Notes: generated by a model from the sequence alone, not told the origin. Numbered from the stretch's first letter, positions 9,059 to 17,729 are shown. The stretch: 64,000 bases of DNA from Ruficoccus sp. ZRK36 (GCF_019603315.1 NZ_CP080649.1:1255501-1319500); one strand, 5' to 3'. A program made the numbers and translations.

Positions 9059-9086
9059 AGTATGGGGCGATTTTACCGGAATGCAA
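9059..9086 (-). promoter_or_regulatory. Promoter of the 78-residue lipoprotein gene
   Basis: On the minus strand: TTGCAT (9081-9086), a 16-base spacer, then CATACT (9059-9064). The start codon is 64 bases downstream. The same arrangement, including an identical 16-base spacing and a shared TAAAAT within the spacer, precedes the paralogous lipoprotein gene at 9468-9495. Confidence 0.55.
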
Positions 9087-9154
9087 AGGCAAACGCAGTA
9101 TTCGTGGTGTGCGTTATCATCCCGTTAAAGTGGGATGCGCCTTAGATATAAAAA

Positions 9155-9181
9155 GCGCCGGGCACGACTCGTACCCGGCGC
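9155..9181 (-). terminator. Intrinsic terminator after the 68-residue lipoprotein gene
   Basis: An 8-bp GC-rich stem (9155-9162 with 9174-9181), followed on the minus strand by TTTT (9151-9154 on the plus strand are A). It lies 22 bases beyond the stop codon and makes the two lipoprotein genes separate transcription units. Confidence 0.75.
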
Positions 9182-9203
9182 GCTAAAGGAGGTGTTCTAT
9201 GGC

Positions 9204-9410
9204 TTAGTTGGCCTTGTCGGCAGCGTCTTCCACGCTGTCACCGGCGTCTTCCACGGCATCACCGACCGAGTCAGTGGCCTTGTCGGCGGCGTCCGAGATG
9301 CTTTCACCAGCGTCTTCGAGGTGGTCGCCTGTGGATTTCTCGCAGCCGGCAGCAAACGTGAGCATGGCGGCGGCGAATAGAACTGTCATTAAACGATAGA
9401 GAGCTTTCAT
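9204..9410 (-). CDS. Small lipoprotein, paralogue of the neighbouring one
   Basis: A 68-residue lipoprotein with lipobox FAAGC (Cys23). The mature part is acidic and Ala/Asp-rich, with segments such as ISDAADKATDSVGDAVEDAG in which a GDAVEDA/GDSVEDA unit repeats. It is shorter and more acidic than the 78-residue paralogue downstream. Both seem to arise from one duplication that kept the signal peptide and promoter. The protein is predicted as an amphipathic helix anchored to a membrane by lipid. The function is unknown. Confidence 0.78.
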   Translation of the reverse strand: MKALYRLMTVLFAAAMLTFAAGCEKSTGDHLEDAGESISDAADKATDSVGDAVEDAGDSVEDAADKAN

Positions 9411-9467
9411 GATGATGGTGAGTTTGTAGTTATACCTCTGTGATGTCTTTTCGTAGTGTCGTTAGAA

Positions 9468-9495
9468 ACTATAGGCCATTTTATCACGAATGCAA
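9468..9495 (-). promoter_or_regulatory. Promoter of the 68-residue lipoprotein gene
   Basis: On the minus strand: TTGCAT (9490-9495), a 16-base spacer, then TATAGT (9468-9473), with the start codon 57 bases downstream. It closely resembles the promoter at 9059-9086: TTTGCATTC, TAAAAT and a TTTC after the -10 are all shared. Confidence 0.6.
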
Positions 9496-9551
9496 AAGAT
9501 CGGGACAATTTTTTCGGCGTAAGCTCTTGCCAAGGTGGTGAGGTGAAGGGC

Positions 9552-10070
9552 CTAGCTGGCTTCCTTCGCAAGCTCCCATACGAGATGAAAACTGGGTGCG
9601 TAGTCGTCGTGGTGCGCGCTCATATCCGCCTCCAGATCCTGTGGGGTAAACCAGCGCCCTTCGCTGATCTCCTCCGGGTCGAATGTGATCTCCCCATCCC
9701 AGACGAGCCGGTAGACATGGATGAACTCGTAGCCGGTGGCGCGGCAGGGGCTGTGGGTGAATACGTCATCGAGTGTATCCGCGCTGTCGATACAGATGCC
9801 GAGCTCTTCGGATATTTCGCGCACGGCTGCGGTGTCGTAGGTCTCGCCTGCGTCGACATGGCCGGAGCAGGAGGTCGTCCAGCGGTTCGGGTAGGTGTCC
9901 TTGGTCGGGGAGCGGCGCTGCATGTAGATGTCGCCCTTGCTGTTGTAGACCAGGATGTGGACCGCGCGGTGAAACAGGCGGCGTCGGTGGACCTCGTGCC
10001 GGGGCAGTTGCATGATGACGTCGTCATGCTGGTTGACGACATCGAAGGGTTCGTCGGGATTGGAAGGCAT
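9552..10070 (-). CDS. Nudix hydrolase (isopentenyl-diphosphate isomerase-like/YfcD-like)
   Basis: A 172-residue Nudix-fold protein. The complete Nudix box GHVDAGETYDTAAVREISEE continues with LGI. It is preceded by FHRAVHILVYN and by NRWTTSCSG, an arrangement seen in the type I IPP isomerase and YfcD branch of the superfamily. A true type I isomerase would be expected to show its catalytic cysteine in an HRAFS/TCCSHP-like context. Here only SCSGH occurs, so pyrophosphohydrolase activity on an unknown nucleotide-type substrate is more likely. The gene stands alone between a lipoprotein and an SDR gene. Confidence 0.85.
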   Translation of the reverse strand: MPSNPDEPFDVVNQHDDVIMQLPRHEVHRRRLFHRAVHILVYNSKGDIYMQRRSPTKDTYPNRWTTSCSGHVDAGETYDTAAVREISEELGICIDSADTLDDVFTHSPCRATGYEFIHVYRLVWDGEITFDPEEISEGRWFTPQDLEADMSAHHDDYAPSFHLVWELAKEAS

Positions 10071-10144
10071 CTTTCTTTGGGTAGGGGGGTGTTTAACGAG
10101 ATAATGGGTAGTGTGAAATGAATACGCTCTTGGTTGCGGGGTGG

Positions 10145-10864
10145 CTAAATGTCTCCACCCAGTGGCTGCAGCCAGATTTCATCGACCACGGTTTTGGCCG
10201 GGAGTTCCCACGCATTGACGACGGCCTGTGCCACATCGGAGGCCGGCATCAGGCGCTCGCGCAGGGTGGCATCATCCAGTCCGGAGTCGTCCCAGGCGTT
10301 GGTCAGGGTAGGGCCAGGCAGGACGCAGAGCACGCGCACGCCATCCATCAGCAGCTCCTGGCGCATCACTCGGGTCATGCCGAGCAGCCCGTACTTGGCG
10401 GCGCTATAGGCCGCCATGCCGGGGAAGATTTTCCGTGAGGCGGAGGAGGCGATGTTGATGATGGTGCCGCTCTTGCGGGCCGCCATGGCCGGGGTAAAGG
10501 ACTGGGAGACGAGGAACGCGCTGCGCAGGTTGGCGGCGAGCACGGTGTCGAACTCCTCGGTCGAGAGCTTCAGGAACGGCTTGGCCAGAAAGTAACCGGC
10601 GTTGTTGATCACGGTGTCGGGCTCGCCCTGGGCGGTGCGGACGGCTTCGGCCATCGCTTTGACAGCCTCCGGGTCGGAAACATCGCAAGGGTAGCCGCGT
10701 GCCTCCACGCCGTGCTTTTCACAGGCGTGAGCGGTGGCGGTGAGTTGGTCGGCTGAGCGAGCGGTCAGGGCCAGACGGCAACCACCGCGCTTGGCAAACG
10801 CCTCCGCGATGGCGGCTCCGATGCCGCGTCCGCCGCCAGTGATCAGGATGAGGGGAGATTCCAT
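10145..10864 (-). CDS. SDR-family NAD(P)-dependent oxidoreductase
   Basis: Classical short-chain dehydrogenase of 239 residues. It has the cofactor loop TGGGRGIG near residue 10, NNAGY in the middle, and a catalytic YSAAK preceded by SSAS (the Ser-Tyr-Lys triad). The substrate cannot be predicted. It lies 80 bases downstream of rlmH on the same strand and could share its transcript. The C-terminus (VDEIWLQPLGGDI) is typical of FabG-like or 3-ketoacyl-reductase-type members. Confidence 0.9.
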   Translation of the reverse strand: MESPLILITGGGRGIGAAIAEAFAKRGGCRLALTARSADQLTATAHACEKHGVEARGYPCDVSDPEAVKAMAEAVRTAQGEPDTVINNAGYFLAKPFLKLSTEEFDTVLAANLRSAFLVSQSFTPAMAARKSGTIINIASSASRKIFPGMAAYSAAKYGLLGMTRVMRQELLMDGVRVLCVLPGPTLTNAWDDSGLDDATLRERLMPASDVAQAVVNAWELPAKTVVDEIWLQPLGGDI

Positions 10865-10943
10865 GCTGGCAGGTTAAGCTGGTCCTGCCCTCCCGCCAAG
10901 CCGCTAAGAGGATTATTTTTCAGTAGGCCCGAAGGGCGCTCGT

Positions 10944-11396
10944 CTACAGCTGCTCCTGATGATGGTAGCCACTGCCGTGCAGGATGCTAAAGGCGCGGTA
11001 AAGCTGCTCCAGGAGGATGACGCGGGCCATCTCGTGGGTGAAGGTCATGGGGGACAGGGAAAGGAGGGTGTCGGCACGGGCTTTGATCTCGGCACTCAGG
11101 CCGTAGGGACCACCGACGATGAAGACAGCGTCCTGGCTGTTCGTTCGCAGCTCGTCGAGAGCGTCCGCGAGGGCACTGGAGGGGCGGCACTTGCCCTCCT
11201 CGGCCAGTGCGAAGACCCTGCCACGCTCTTTTTCCAAGGCCTTGAGCAGGCGTTCGCCCTCGCGCTCGGGATCGGTGTCGCGGATTTCAGTGATCTCCAG
11301 AGTGGCGTAGGGGCGCAGGCGTTTGGCGTACTCCTCCGCGCGTTCGCGCCAGGAGGGCTCCTTCATCTTTCCAACGACCAGCAGGCGGATACGCAT
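10944..11396 (-). CDS. rlmH: 23S rRNA (pseudouridine1915-N3)-methyltransferase
   Basis: A SPOUT methyltransferase that methylates pseudouridine 1915 in helix 69 of 23S rRNA. The 150 residues match the family. Conserved elements: the start MRIRLLVVGKMKEP, the knot segment FIVGGPYGLS, and the C-terminal FTHEMARVILLEQLYRA followed by a GSGYHH ending. It lies 9 bases after the metX stop and is probably co-transcribed with it. Confidence 0.96.
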   Translation of the reverse strand: MRIRLLVVGKMKEPSWRERAEEYAKRLRPYATLEITEIRDTDPEREGERLLKALEKERGRVFALAEEGKCRPSSALADALDELRTNSQDAVFIVGGPYGLSAEIKARADTLLSLSPMTFTHEMARVILLEQLYRAFSILHGSGYHHQEQL

Positions 11397-11405
11397 GGAA
11401 CCGGC

Positions 11406-12575
11406 CTAGTGGTGGCGTTGCTGAGCTTCTTCGGCGGTAAGGAAGCCGCTGACCAGCTCGTAGAGCTCGGGGGCACGTATCAGGAACGAATCGTGCCCGA
11501 GGTCCATATTGAGTTCGGCGTAGCTGGCGTTTTTACCGCTGCGGAGCATGGCGTGCGCGATGTCGCGGTTTTGCCCCGGGGGGAAGAGCCAGTCCGAGGT
11601 GAACCCGACTACGAGGGCCCGCGCCTGCAGATTTTCAAAGGCTTTCTCTAGCGGTCCACCCTTGCCGAGGTCGAAGCGGTCGAGAGCCTTGGTGAAATAC
11701 AGGTAGGTGTTCGCGTCGAAGCGGTTGACGAAGCTCTTGCCCTGATAGCGCAGGTAGCTCTCCACCTCGAACTCCACGTCGAAGAAACCGCCCTGACTGC
11801 CGGACTCGGCCTCGCGCTTGCGGACGCGGCCGAACTTGCGCGACAGCCCCTCGTCGGAAAGATAGGTGATGTGGGCCATCATGCGGGCAACCGCCAGGCC
11901 GACGTTTGGGCCCTTTCCGGGCTCATAGTCGCCCTCGTGCCAGCCGGGGTCCTGCACGATAGCACTGCGGCCGACTTCATTGAAAGCAATAGCCTGGGCG
12001 CTCTGGCGCGAGGTGGTGGCCATGGCCAGGAGGGAGTTCACGCGATCGGGATACTCGATCGCCCACTGCAGGGCCTGCATGCCGCCCATGGAGCCGCCGA
12101 TGACGCAGTGCAGCTTTTCGATGCCCAGATGGTCGAGCAGGCGCCGCTGGGCGCGGACCATGTCGCGGATGCTGACCTGCGGGAAGGATAGGCCGTAGCG
12201 TTTGCCGGTGGCGGGATTGATGGAGGAGGGGCCGGTTGATCCCTGGCAGCCGCCGAGGCAGTTGCTGCCGACGACGAAATACTTGAGGGTGTCGATGGGC
12301 TTACCGGGGCCGATCATGTTATTCCACCAGCCGGGCTTGGCGTCCTGCAGAGAGTAGACACCGGCGCAGTGGTGGTCACCGCTCAGGGCATGAAAGATGA
12401 AGATGGCGTTATCGCGGGCCGCATTAAGCTTGCCGTAGGTCTCATAGCGCAGCGTGAAGCCCGGGAGCTGCCCACCCTCCTCGAAGGTGAACGGCTCCTT
12501 GCAGACAAAGTCGTGGTACTCGACCAGCCCGACTTCGCCCTCGTCGAGCACGGGCGCTGCTTCGGCATCATTCAT
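11406..12575 (-). CDS. metX: Homoserine O-acyltransferase (acetyltransferase type)
   Basis: Alpha/beta-hydrolase that activates homoserine for methionine biosynthesis. It has 389 residues. The nucleophile elbow GGSMGGMQALQW carries the catalytic Ser, and the later SDWLFPPGQ and DLGHDSFL supply Asp and His. The oxyanion region reads HALSGDHH, and NCLGGCQGSTGP is the usual substrate loop. Whether it uses acetyl- or succinyl-CoA cannot be decided by eye. The next gene on the strand, rlmH, lies 9 bases away. I saw no SAM riboswitch in the 156-base leader. Confidence 0.94.
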   Translation of the reverse strand: MNDAEAAPVLDEGEVGLVEYHDFVCKEPFTFEEGGQLPGFTLRYETYGKLNAARDNAIFIFHALSGDHHCAGVYSLQDAKPGWWNNMIGPGKPIDTLKYFVVGSNCLGGCQGSTGPSSINPATGKRYGLSFPQVSIRDMVRAQRRLLDHLGIEKLHCVIGGSMGGMQALQWAIEYPDRVNSLLAMATTSRQSAQAIAFNEVGRSAIVQDPGWHEGDYEPGKGPNVGLAVARMMAHITYLSDEGLSRKFGRVRKREAESGSQGGFFDVEFEVESYLRYQGKSFVNRFDANTYLYFTKALDRFDLGKGGPLEKAFENLQARALVVGFTSDWLFPPGQNRDIAHAMLRSGKNASYAELNMDLGHDSFLIRAPELYELVSGFLTAEEAQQRHH

Positions 12576-12731
12576 GTTGAGAGTTAATTAACTGCTGATC
12601 GCGCGGATGGCACGGATTTTTTTGGCCGGGGTCCGGCTGGACCAGCAGTATTTAGGGGGCAGCGAATACAGTGACGATGGGGCAAGGGCGAAGCGTGAAT
12701 ACCCTCGTCAATGCCAGCGGAGTCACTCCGC

Positions 12732-13472
12732 CTAGCTCAGCAGGGACTCGTCGATGTCGAAGTTGCTGTGGACGGCTTTGACGTCTTCGAGGTCTTCGAG
12801 CATGTCGACGAGGCGGAGGATCTGCTTGGCTACGTCCTTGTCGGTGATGCTGATCTCGTTGTTGGGCAGGTAGGCGATTTCGGAGGATTCGCAGGCGATG
12901 CCCTTGTCCTCAAGTGCCTTGGAAATCGTGTGGTACTCGCCGATCTCGCAAGTAACCTCGAAGTGGTCCTCAGCGTTTTCGACGTCCTCAGCCCCGGCTT
13001 CGAGAGCGACCTCCATGAGGGTGTCTTCGTCGGTGGCGTCGGCGGCGATGATAAACTGGCCCTTCTTCTGGAAGTTGAAGGCCAGCGCACCGGCTCCGGC
13101 CAGGTTGCCGTTGCACTTGGTGAAGGTGCTGCGCACTTCGGAGGCGCTGCGGTTTTTGTTGTCGGTGGTGACTTCAACGATGATGCCGACGCCGCCGGGG
13201 GCGTAGCCCTCGTAGACGAGTTCGTCATAGCTGACGCCCGGCAGCTCACCGGTGCCCTTTTTGATCGCCTTTTCGATGTTGTCGGCGGGCATGTTCGACC
13301 CCTTGGCTTTTTGGATGCAGGTGCGCAGGCGGGGGTTAAACTCGGGGTCGCCGCCGCCTTCACGTGCGGCGATGGTCAGCTCCTTGGAGATGACGCTGAA
13401 GATTTTACCGCGCTTGGCGTCTGTGGCTGCCTTGGCGCGTTTGATGGTGGCCCATTTGCTGTGTCCGGACAT
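12732..13472 (-). CDS. yebC: YebC/PmpR-family protein
   Basis: A 246-residue member of the universal YebC family (TACO1-like), linked in different bacteria to transcriptional regulation or to translation of difficult peptides. It starts with the signature MSGHSKWATIKRAKAATDAK and has the standard N-terminal helical domain followed by the alpha/beta domains. The middle contains the GEL(P)GVSYDELVYEGYAPGG region common to the family. It is a stand-alone gene upstream of metX with a gap of 156 bases. Confidence 0.95.
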   Translation of the reverse strand: MSGHSKWATIKRAKAATDAKRGKIFSVISKELTIAAREGGGDPEFNPRLRTCIQKAKGSNMPADNIEKAIKKGTGELPGVSYDELVYEGYAPGGVGIIVEVTTDNKNRSASEVRSTFTKCNGNLAGAGALAFNFQKKGQFIIAADATDEDTLMEVALEAGAEDVENAEDHFEVTCEIGEYHTISKALEDKGIACESSEIAYLPNNEISITDKDVAKQILRLVDMLEDLEDVKAVHSNFDIDESLLS

Positions 13473-13632
13473 GGCGAAAATCTCAATGAAAGGGGTTGAT
13501 TGTCGTCAAGATTGAAGAATCTGTCGAAAGGATGATTTTTGGGGACCATGAGCCTGTGTCGATAGTAAACTTTTTCTCTTGAGGTGCGTCCATGGTGCGC
13601 TGGTCAGGGCTTACCGCTTGACAGGAGGAGGG

Positions 13633-14871
13633 GTGTTTGGCCCACTCTATGAGAGTGCCCTGGCACCATCCACCTCTCTACCGGCTATGATCAGAAACCA
13701 TCTCGCTCGCCATGTGAGGTCCTTCTATAGCAGGCATATCGCGCCAGCGCTGTACCGCCCTGGCGGTATTCTCGCCTCGATTGCCGACGCTTCTCCGGGG
13801 GAGGTTATTGATTATCGTCAGGTGCATCCAGCCTATCAGGATAAGCTGAAGCTTGAGGAAGCGGGTGTGAGTGTGCTCCTGGATGAGCCGTTTCCGGAAG
13901 ACGACGGACACCAGCCAGAAACTTTTACGGCCACTCTGCCTGGAGGGAGTGTCTGCACGACCTCTGAGGGCGATTTTGGTGTAGTTACCCGCAAGGGGAA
14001 ACTGCTGGGCGATATCTCCTGGTCAGTTAATTACACCGGCCATCTGAGTATGAAGCTGAACGACCTGCGTGAGCATCCCTTGCTCAAGGCGGCTTCGCTC
14101 CCCCGGCGTAAAAGGGTAAGCGGGGCATTGGTTGTCGCTTATAACCAGAGGCCTGTGGACAACTACTATCACTGGTTTTTCGACAGCTTCCCGCACTTCT
14201 ACCTTTTGAGAAAGAACGGCTACTGCTCGGCTAAATACCGATATTACATGATGCCGTTGCGGCGACCCTATGAGGTCGAGTCTTTGCGCCGTTTGGGGAT
14301 TCAGCCGTCCCAAATACTGGAAATGCCCTCCAATCCCTTCGTGAAGGCTGATGAGCTGACGGTGACGCAGCATCCCCGTCGGGGACGGTATTTTTTCAAA
14401 ACCTGGGCCATGGACTTCATGAAGGAGTTGTTCCTGCCAGATCGCTGCCCCTCCAAGCGTGTTGAAGGCAAGCCCCTGGTATACATCACCAGAAATGATG
14501 GGAGTGTCCGCACCATTCAGAATGAAAATGCTCTTCTGCCCCGGCTCAAGGAGTGGGGCTTCGTGACTTTGAGCATGAGTGGGATGTCTCTGGATGAGCA
14601 GGCGTGGCTCTTTAATCATGCGCAGGTTATACTGGCTCCGCACGGGGCTGCCCTGGCGAGTCTGGCCTACTGCGAGCCAGGGACGAGGGTGATCGAGCTG
14701 TTTGCCGATAGCTACCTCAAGCCCTACTATGCGGAGATAGCCCTGCGGCGTGAGCTGAAGTACCGCTTTATGCTCTGCCCTCACTGCCCGGACAGCAAGA
14801 ATCCACGCCAGGGAGACAGCATGGTCGTTGACCTTGATGAGTTGGAGGCCTTGGTGAGGTCCTGCCTCTAG
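13633..14871 (+). CDS. Glycosyltransferase family 61 (DUF563) protein
   Basis: Predicted glycosyltransferase of the GT61/DUF563 group. The hallmark near the end is ILAPHGAALASLAYCEPGTR followed by VIELF, and an HWFFDSFPHF-type segment lies in the middle. These proteins usually add sugars to surface or capsular polysaccharides. The start is uncertain. The frame is open from a TTG at 13579. A GTG at 13633 has AGGAGG four bases before it and is preferred here; an ATG at 13687 gives MIRNHL. No other glycan genes flank it, so it looks like an orphan. Its stop codon TAG lies within the left end of the palindromic element that follows. Confidence 0.85.
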   Translation: MFGPLYESALAPSTSLPAMIRNHLARHVRSFYSRHIAPALYRPGGILASIADASPGEVIDYRQVHPAYQDKLKLEEAGVSVLLDEPFPEDDGHQPETFTATLPGGSVCTTSEGDFGVVTRKGKLLGDISWSVNYTGHLSMKLNDLREHPLLKAASLPRRKRVSGALVVAYNQRPVDNYYHWFFDSFPHFYLLRKNGYCSAKYRYYMMPLRRPYEVESLRRLGIQPSQILEMPSNPFVKADELTVTQHPRRGRYFFKTWAMDFMKELFLPDRCPSKRVEGKPLVYITRNDGSVRTIQNENALLPRLKEWGFVTLSMSGMSLDEQAWLFNHAQVILAPHGAALASLAYCEPGTRVIELFADSYLKPYYAEIALRRELKYRFMLCPHCPDSKNPRQGDSMVVDLDELEALVRSCL

Positions 14872-15034
14872 GTCGTGTCTTCAAATTATCTCATGTCGCC
14901 CACTTGGCTGGATTTTGGCCCATATTTCGTGTCCTCGGCTCGACGAATCTTGATTCGCCTCGCCTCGAAAGCCGAAAAATGGCCACAAAACCAGCCTTCG
15001 CGGACTCGTTCCGTAATTTGAAGACACTCCCTAG
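14868..15034. mobile_element. MITE-like palindromic element with CTAG flanks
   Basis: 167-bp non-coding element. The ends, CTAGGTCGTGTCTTCAAATT (from 14868) and the reverse complement of the right end (to 15034, CTAGGGAGTGTCTTCAAATT), match at 18 of 20 positions. The interior continues as a long imperfect hairpin: 14906-14928 pairs with 14974-14996, 14936-14940 with 14970-14974, and 14944-14948 with 14953-14957. CTAG at both ends fits the 4-base target duplications of IS5-type transposases, so this could be a non-autonomous derivative. It supplies the TAG stop of the glycosyltransferase gene. I noticed no second copy in the window. Confidence 0.6.
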
Positions 15035-15063
15035 CACGTTTTTCCGGATAAGCTTACAAAAAA

Positions 15064-15087
15064 AGCCGGAGGTGAGTACCTCCGGCT
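15064..15087. terminator. Bidirectional intrinsic terminator
   Basis: A 10-bp perfect stem (15064-15073 with 15078-15087) with a GAGT loop, flanked by A-runs on the left and T-runs on the right, so it works on both strands. It separates the glycosyltransferase region from yidC. Confidence 0.88.
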
Positions 15088-15102
15088 TTTTGTTAATGAA
15101 AG

Positions 15103-17073
15103 TTAGCGGCGTTTCTTTTTCTGCTGGGGCAGGCCCTTGCCCTTGAGGCTGCGCTTGACGGCGAGCTGCTCATCGCGGGCGGCCTTCACGCGGTCGGAGA
15201 AGGAGGGCTTCTTCGGGCCGCCTTTACCGTCAGGGCCGATGGCGGTGAGGGCTTCCTCTTCGGGGCTGTCCTTGTGGCGGTTGGTGAGCCACTGCTGCCC
15301 GATGGTGAAGAGGTTCTGGCAGGTCCAGTAGAGGACGAGCCCGGCCGGGAAGTTGTAGCAGAAAAACAGGAAGACCAGCGGCATGAACTTGAAGATTGTG
15401 CGCTGCATGCTGTCCGTGGTCGGCGTCGGCGTCATCTGCATCTGGAAGAACATGGTGATACCCATGAGCAGCGGCAGAGGATTGATCGGGAAGCCGGCGA
15501 TGTGGCCCACCGTGTCCGGGATGGACAGGTCAGGAATCCACAGGAACGGGGAGAAGCGCAGCTCCGAGGCTGTGCGCAGCATGTAGTAGAAGGAGAAGAA
15601 GATCGGGATCTGCACCAGCATGGGCAGACAGCCGGCAGCCGGGTTCACGCGGTGTTCCTTGAACAGCTCAAGGGTCTTCTTCTGCTGCTCCTGCGGGTTG
15701 TCCTTGTACTTCTCCTTGATCTCGGCCATCAGCGGCTGGATCTTGGCCATGCGCTTGGCTGAGCGCACCTGGATTTGGGTGAGGGGGAAGAAAAGGCTCT
15801 TAATGATGATCGTCACGATGATGATCGTGAAGCCCCAGCCCCAGGTCGGTGCGACGTGGACGATGACGCCGTGGATGGCGATCATGGCGCTCAGGAGGAT
15901 CTTACTGATGGCGCCGAAAAATCCAAACTGCATGACCAGGTCCTGACGGTCTCCGAGGTCGGCCAGGCGAGTGTACTCCTTCGGGCCGACATAGTACTGC
16001 ATGTGGAAAAGCTGCTGCTCGCCGGGCTGAAGAGGGTTGAGCTGGAAGCGGATGGCACCCGTCATGCCGTCTTCGGCCTCCGGGTCGTCGAGGCTCATCG
16101 AGACGGCCTGGGCGTAAATGCCGTTACCGGGCTCGGTGGGGCTGAGCACACCGGTGAAAAACTGGTTTTTGATGGCCACCCATTCGACGTTGTTGACGGG
16201 TTCCTTGACCGCATCAACCGGGCTCTTGGAGCCGATCCCGAGGAAGCCCTTGCTGCCCTTGAAGGTCTTCATCTGGATAAACTCGGCATCGTCACCGTTG
16301 TAGTAGCCGAAGTTCAGGTAGGTGCCCCAGACGTCACCTTCGGTCGGGGGGGCGGTGCCGGCGTTAACGAAGATGCTGTTCTGCTTCAGGCTGGCTTCAG
16401 ACTCATTGACGAAGGCGATGGTGTGCTGGATGACGTACGGGTCCTTGTCGGTACCGGCTCCCTGGAGCTGGTAGCCGCGCTTGATGCGCAGACCATTGGA
16501 GGAGACGTACTCGAAGTTGACGCGGTCGTCCTCGTCAGAAAGGTAGGTGATCTTGTAGTGCGGGGCGAACTCGTCGGGGGTCCCGTCGCCGTTTTTGTCA
16601 GCGCTGATGGCCAGAGCGGGCAAAACGCCGCCAGCATTGAAGACGTAGGGCTGGTCGGAGTCGATGGTGGCGGGGTACTTGAGCTTGCCGTCGTGGCCCT
16701 GCGCGACGAACTCGACGTTCTTGATGGCGCCGCCCCAGGTGGTAAAGGTGACGCGGATGGCCTCGTTTTCCAAGGTGGTCAGCTCTTCGGGGTCGCTGGT
16801 GTCTTCCTGCTGGAGGGCGACTTGCTCGTTGGCTTCAGCCTGGGGGAAAAAGTCCTGGCTGGGCTTACCCGAGGTGGTTTGCGCGGAGGGGGTGCTTGTC
16901 TTGGCTACCGTGTCGGCTCCGGCCGGAGCGGCCTCAGCGGTTGCTGCCGGTGTGGCCGGGGCTTGCTGTGCCTGCTGGAGAGCTTGCTCCTGCGCCTGGC
17001 GTTGCTGCCAGAAAATCGTGAAAAATGCGCCGCCGAGGAAGAGCAGCCCCAGGAAAAGGTTTTTTTTGTCCAT
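15103..17073 (-). CDS. yidC: Membrane protein insertase YidC
   Basis: Inner-membrane insertase that works alone or with SecYEG. It has 656 residues, long for the family. There is an N-terminal membrane anchor (residues about 5-22), a Gln/Ala-rich linker, a large periplasmic P1 beta domain (about 80-390), and then the conserved five-helix core starting near IAIHGVIVH. Core motifs include PLTQIQVRSAKRMAKIQPLM, NPAAGCLPMLVQIPIFF and FPAGLVLYW. The basic C-terminal tail ends KKKRR, consistent with ribosome contact. It is the last gene of rpmH-rnpA-yidD-yidC, one base after yidD. Confidence 0.97.
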   Translation of the reverse strand: MDKKNLFLGLLFLGGAFFTIFWQQRQAQEQALQQAQQAPATPAATAEAAPAGADTVAKTSTPSAQTTSGKPSQDFFPQAEANEQVALQQEDTSDPEELTTLENEAIRVTFTTWGGAIKNVEFVAQGHDGKLKYPATIDSDQPYVFNAGGVLPALAISADKNGDGTPDEFAPHYKITYLSDEDDRVNFEYVSSNGLRIKRGYQLQGAGTDKDPYVIQHTIAFVNESEASLKQNSIFVNAGTAPPTEGDVWGTYLNFGYYNGDDAEFIQMKTFKGSKGFLGIGSKSPVDAVKEPVNNVEWVAIKNQFFTGVLSPTEPGNGIYAQAVSMSLDDPEAEDGMTGAIRFQLNPLQPGEQQLFHMQYYVGPKEYTRLADLGDRQDLVMQFGFFGAISKILLSAMIAIHGVIVHVAPTWGWGFTIIIVTIIIKSLFFPLTQIQVRSAKRMAKIQPLMAEIKEKYKDNPQEQQKKTLELFKEHRVNPAAGCLPMLVQIPIFFSFYYMLRTASELRFSPFLWIPDLSIPDTVGHIAGFPINPLPLLMGITMFFQMQMTPTPTTDSMQRTIFKFMPLVFLFFCYNFPAGLVLYWTCQNLFTIGQQWLTNRHKDSPEEEALTAIGPDGKGGPKKPSFSDRVKAARDEQLAVKRSLKGKGLPQQKKKRR

Positions 17074-17074
17074 G

Positions 17075-17371
17075 CTAGCGTTTCATAGCACCACTGCGCA
17101 TCAGCAGGGTGGAGCGGCCGGGGTTTTCCGGCACGGGATCGTAACCGCCGGGGTGAAAGGGGTGGCAGCGCAGAATGCGCCGCAGTGCCAGCCATCCACC
17201 ACGCCATAGTCCGAAGCGCAGCAGGCTCAGGCGCGCATACTCCGAGCAGGTCGGGTGGAAGCGGCAGCCTGCATTAGGCCCCAGCAGGAGGCGCTTCAAC
17301 GGGGAGAGCACCACCTGGTACGCTACCACTAGGGCGGCAGCGGCTCGGGCGGACAGGCTGGGAGGGTTCAC
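17075..17371 (-). CDS. yidD: Membrane protein insertion efficiency factor YidD
   Basis: Small amphipathic, membrane-associated protein that helps YidC-dependent insertion. The 98 residues include the signature [12 protein letters not shown] and the later [13 protein letters not shown]. It overlaps rnpA by 4 bases upstream and lies 1 base from yidC downstream, the conserved rnpA-yidD-yidC order. Confidence 0.95.
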   Translation of the reverse strand: MNPPSLSARAAAALVVAYQVVLSPLKRLLLGPNAGCRFHPTCSEYARLSLLRFGLWRGGWLALRRILRCHPFHPGGYDPVPENPGRSTLLMRSGAMKR

Positions 17372-17718
17372 GGGAGGCGGTATTTTTTAGCCGCGTGCAG
17401 GTATTTATCCTGCAGCTGGGCGAATGTCAGTTGGTCGAATTGGGATCGGACGATAATGAGCACATCGCACTCCGGCGGCAGGCAGTCCTGGTTGAGCCGG
17501 AATATCTCGCGGAACTGGCGCTTGGCCCGGTTGCGCATGACGGCGTTACCGACTTTACGCGAGGCGATGACGCCCAGACGGCGCAGCCCCGGTGGGGCTC
17601 CCTCGCGTGTCGGATAGATGCGCATAATAAAAGCACCGCAGTCAGCCCGGAAGCCTGTACGGCGCGGCCGGTCAAAGTCAGCCCGCGTACGCAGGTGCTG
17701 AGCAGCCCGGAAGCGCAT
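17368..17718 (-). CDS. rnpA: Ribonuclease P protein component
   Basis: Protein subunit of RNase P, which matures the 5' ends of tRNAs. The 116 residues contain the core [18 protein letters not shown], equivalent to the family RNR motif that binds the catalytic RNA. The N-terminal RTRADFDR segment resembles the usual KR-x-x-F strand. It lies 11 bases after the rpmH stop and overlaps yidD by 4 bases. Confidence 0.94.
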   Translation of the reverse strand: MRFRAAQHLRTRADFDRPRRTGFRADCGAFIMRIYPTREGAPPGLRRLGVIASRKVGNAVMRNRAKRQFREIFRLNQDCLPPECDVLIIVRSQFDQLTFAQLQDKYLHAAKKYRLP

Positions 17719-17729
17719 CGCAGCCGGGG

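Noticed and set aside
12576-12731. Possible SAM riboswitch before metX
   Set aside because: The leader lacks the conserved core and stem pattern of known SAM riboswitches.
15775-17088. 437-codon open frame on the plus strand opposite yidC
   Set aside because: It is antisense to a clearly conserved gene, and its composition (Gly/Val/Asp/Leu-rich) is the mirror of GC-biased codon use.
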